Below, one piece after another: positions 6,003 through 6,441 of a DNA stretch of 6,441 nt. Source of the DNA: Bacillota bacterium. Lineage in GTDB: Bacteria > Bacillota > Clostridia > Peptostreptococcales > Anaerovoracaceae. The notes below the pieces were generated by a model. The model was not told where the DNA came from, did no database searches, and saw only the letters and a list, made by a program, of their open reading frames with translations. Position 1 is the first letter of the stretch. Each line of letters begins with the position of its first letter. The DNA lies in contig JAFYIC010000044.1 in assembly GCA_017538845.1 (NCBI GenBank), forward strand, positions 1-6,441, read 5' to 3'. A program made the translations under genes and the position numbers.

Positions 6003-6030
6003 ATGCACATGGTAGTAAAGGAACTGAATC

Positions 6031-6441
6031 ATGACAAAACCCCTCATCAAGAGTAAGAAAAGAATTCTTGTTGTCTTTTCTATTATATTTTTTCTTATAG
6101 CCGCAATGTGCATACGCGTAGGCTGGGTGCAGATCGTTAAGGGTGAAGAGTACTCCAAAAAAGCGATAGAGCAGCAGACTAAAGACACTCCTGTTGCGGC
6201 AAAACGCGGAACTATCTACGACAGGAACATGACGAAGCTGGCCATCAGCGCGCCATGCTTTTCCATATGGGCAAGACCGGCTGAAATAGCTATGGGCCTT
6301 AAAGGCACGGAAAAAGAACTTAAGATCGACGAGACCGCATCCACTCTTGCCGACATCCTTAAGATGGACAAAGACGAAGTAAAAGAGTATCTGACGGCGG
6401 AAAAGACACTCATCAAGATAACGAAATACAGAGACAGGGCG
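6031..6441 (+). CDS. ftsI: Class B penicillin-binding protein (FtsI/PBP2B/SpoVD type), N-terminal part
   Basis: Class B PBPs of this locus are septal peptidoglycan transpeptidases anchored in the membrane. The visible 137 residues begin with a short basic stretch (PLIKSKKR), a membrane anchor (about 11-30), then the extracytoplasmic linker WVQIVKGEEYSKKA and the hallmark RGTIYDRN (59-66), followed by LAIS, the usual start of the pedestal domain. The frame runs off the window, so the transpeptidase SxxK, SxN and KTG motifs cannot be checked. ATG 6031 has AAGGA at 6018-6022 with an 8-base spacer. It follows ftsL by 140 bases, an unusually long gap containing a hairpin. Whether this is vegetative FtsI/PBP2B or a sporulation SpoVD-type protein cannot be told without the C-terminal half, where a PASTA domain may or may not occur. 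Confidence 0.92.
   Translation, partial: MTKPLIKSKKRILVVFSIIFFLIAAMCIRVGWVQIVKGEEYSKKAIEQQTKDTPVAAKRGTIYDRNMTKLAISAPCFSIWARPAEIAMGLKGTEKELKIDETASTLADILKMDKDEVKEYLTAEKTLIKITKYRDRA

Overview
The window looks like ordinary chromosome from a low-to-middle GC Gram-positive anaerobe, most likely a member of the Clostridia. The basis is the mraZ-rsmH-ftsL-class B PBP gene order, strong AGGAG-type ribosome sites, many U-tailed hairpin terminators and the style of the proteins. The genus cannot be named from sequence alone. No mobile element, CRISPR array, rRNA or tRNA was seen.

Layout. (1) Bases 3-347 hold the 3' end of an AT-rich gene of uncertain function, possibly a distant helix-hairpin-helix DNA glycosylase-like protein, closed by a very clear terminator at 368-400. 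(2) ychF (518-1612, +) is a monocistronic housekeeping NTPase gene with a near-consensus promoter at 455-483. (3) ald (1711-2880, -), an alanine dehydrogenase family gene, converges on ychF. The two share a bidirectional terminator at 1665-1696. (4) sfsA (3016-3720, +) is divergent from ald. Its only good promoter element places transcription start on the ATG itself, so it may be leaderless. (5) A 312-base intergenic region (3721-4032) carries a putative sfsA terminator, three GAAAATGG repeats, and an array of four (A/G)TGG repeats at 10-11 base spacing that overlaps the mraZ promoter. This is the expected autoregulatory site for MraZ. (6) The start of the division and cell wall (dcw) cluster follows: mraZ (4033-4464), rsmH (4454-5416, overlapping mraZ by 11 bases), an ftsL/divIC-like gene (5450-5890), and the first 137 codons of a class B penicillin-binding protein (6031 to the window end).

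How the genes work together. MraZ is a transcriptional regulator of the dcw operon, RsmH methylates 16S rRNA, the FtsL-like protein is a bitopic divisome scaffold, and the PBP is the septal transpeptidase. Together they form the normal head of the dcw operon. The odd feature is a 13-base-pair stem with a U-tail between the ftsL-like gene and the PBP gene, preceded by a TTGACA box. It could uncouple or attenuate PBP expression relative to the upstream genes.

No clearly new multi-gene system is visible. The points most worth a second look are the ftsL-PBP hairpin, the possible leaderless sfsA, the loss of the usual NAD-binding acidic residue in the alanine dehydrogenase, and the unidentified AT-rich gene at the left edge.
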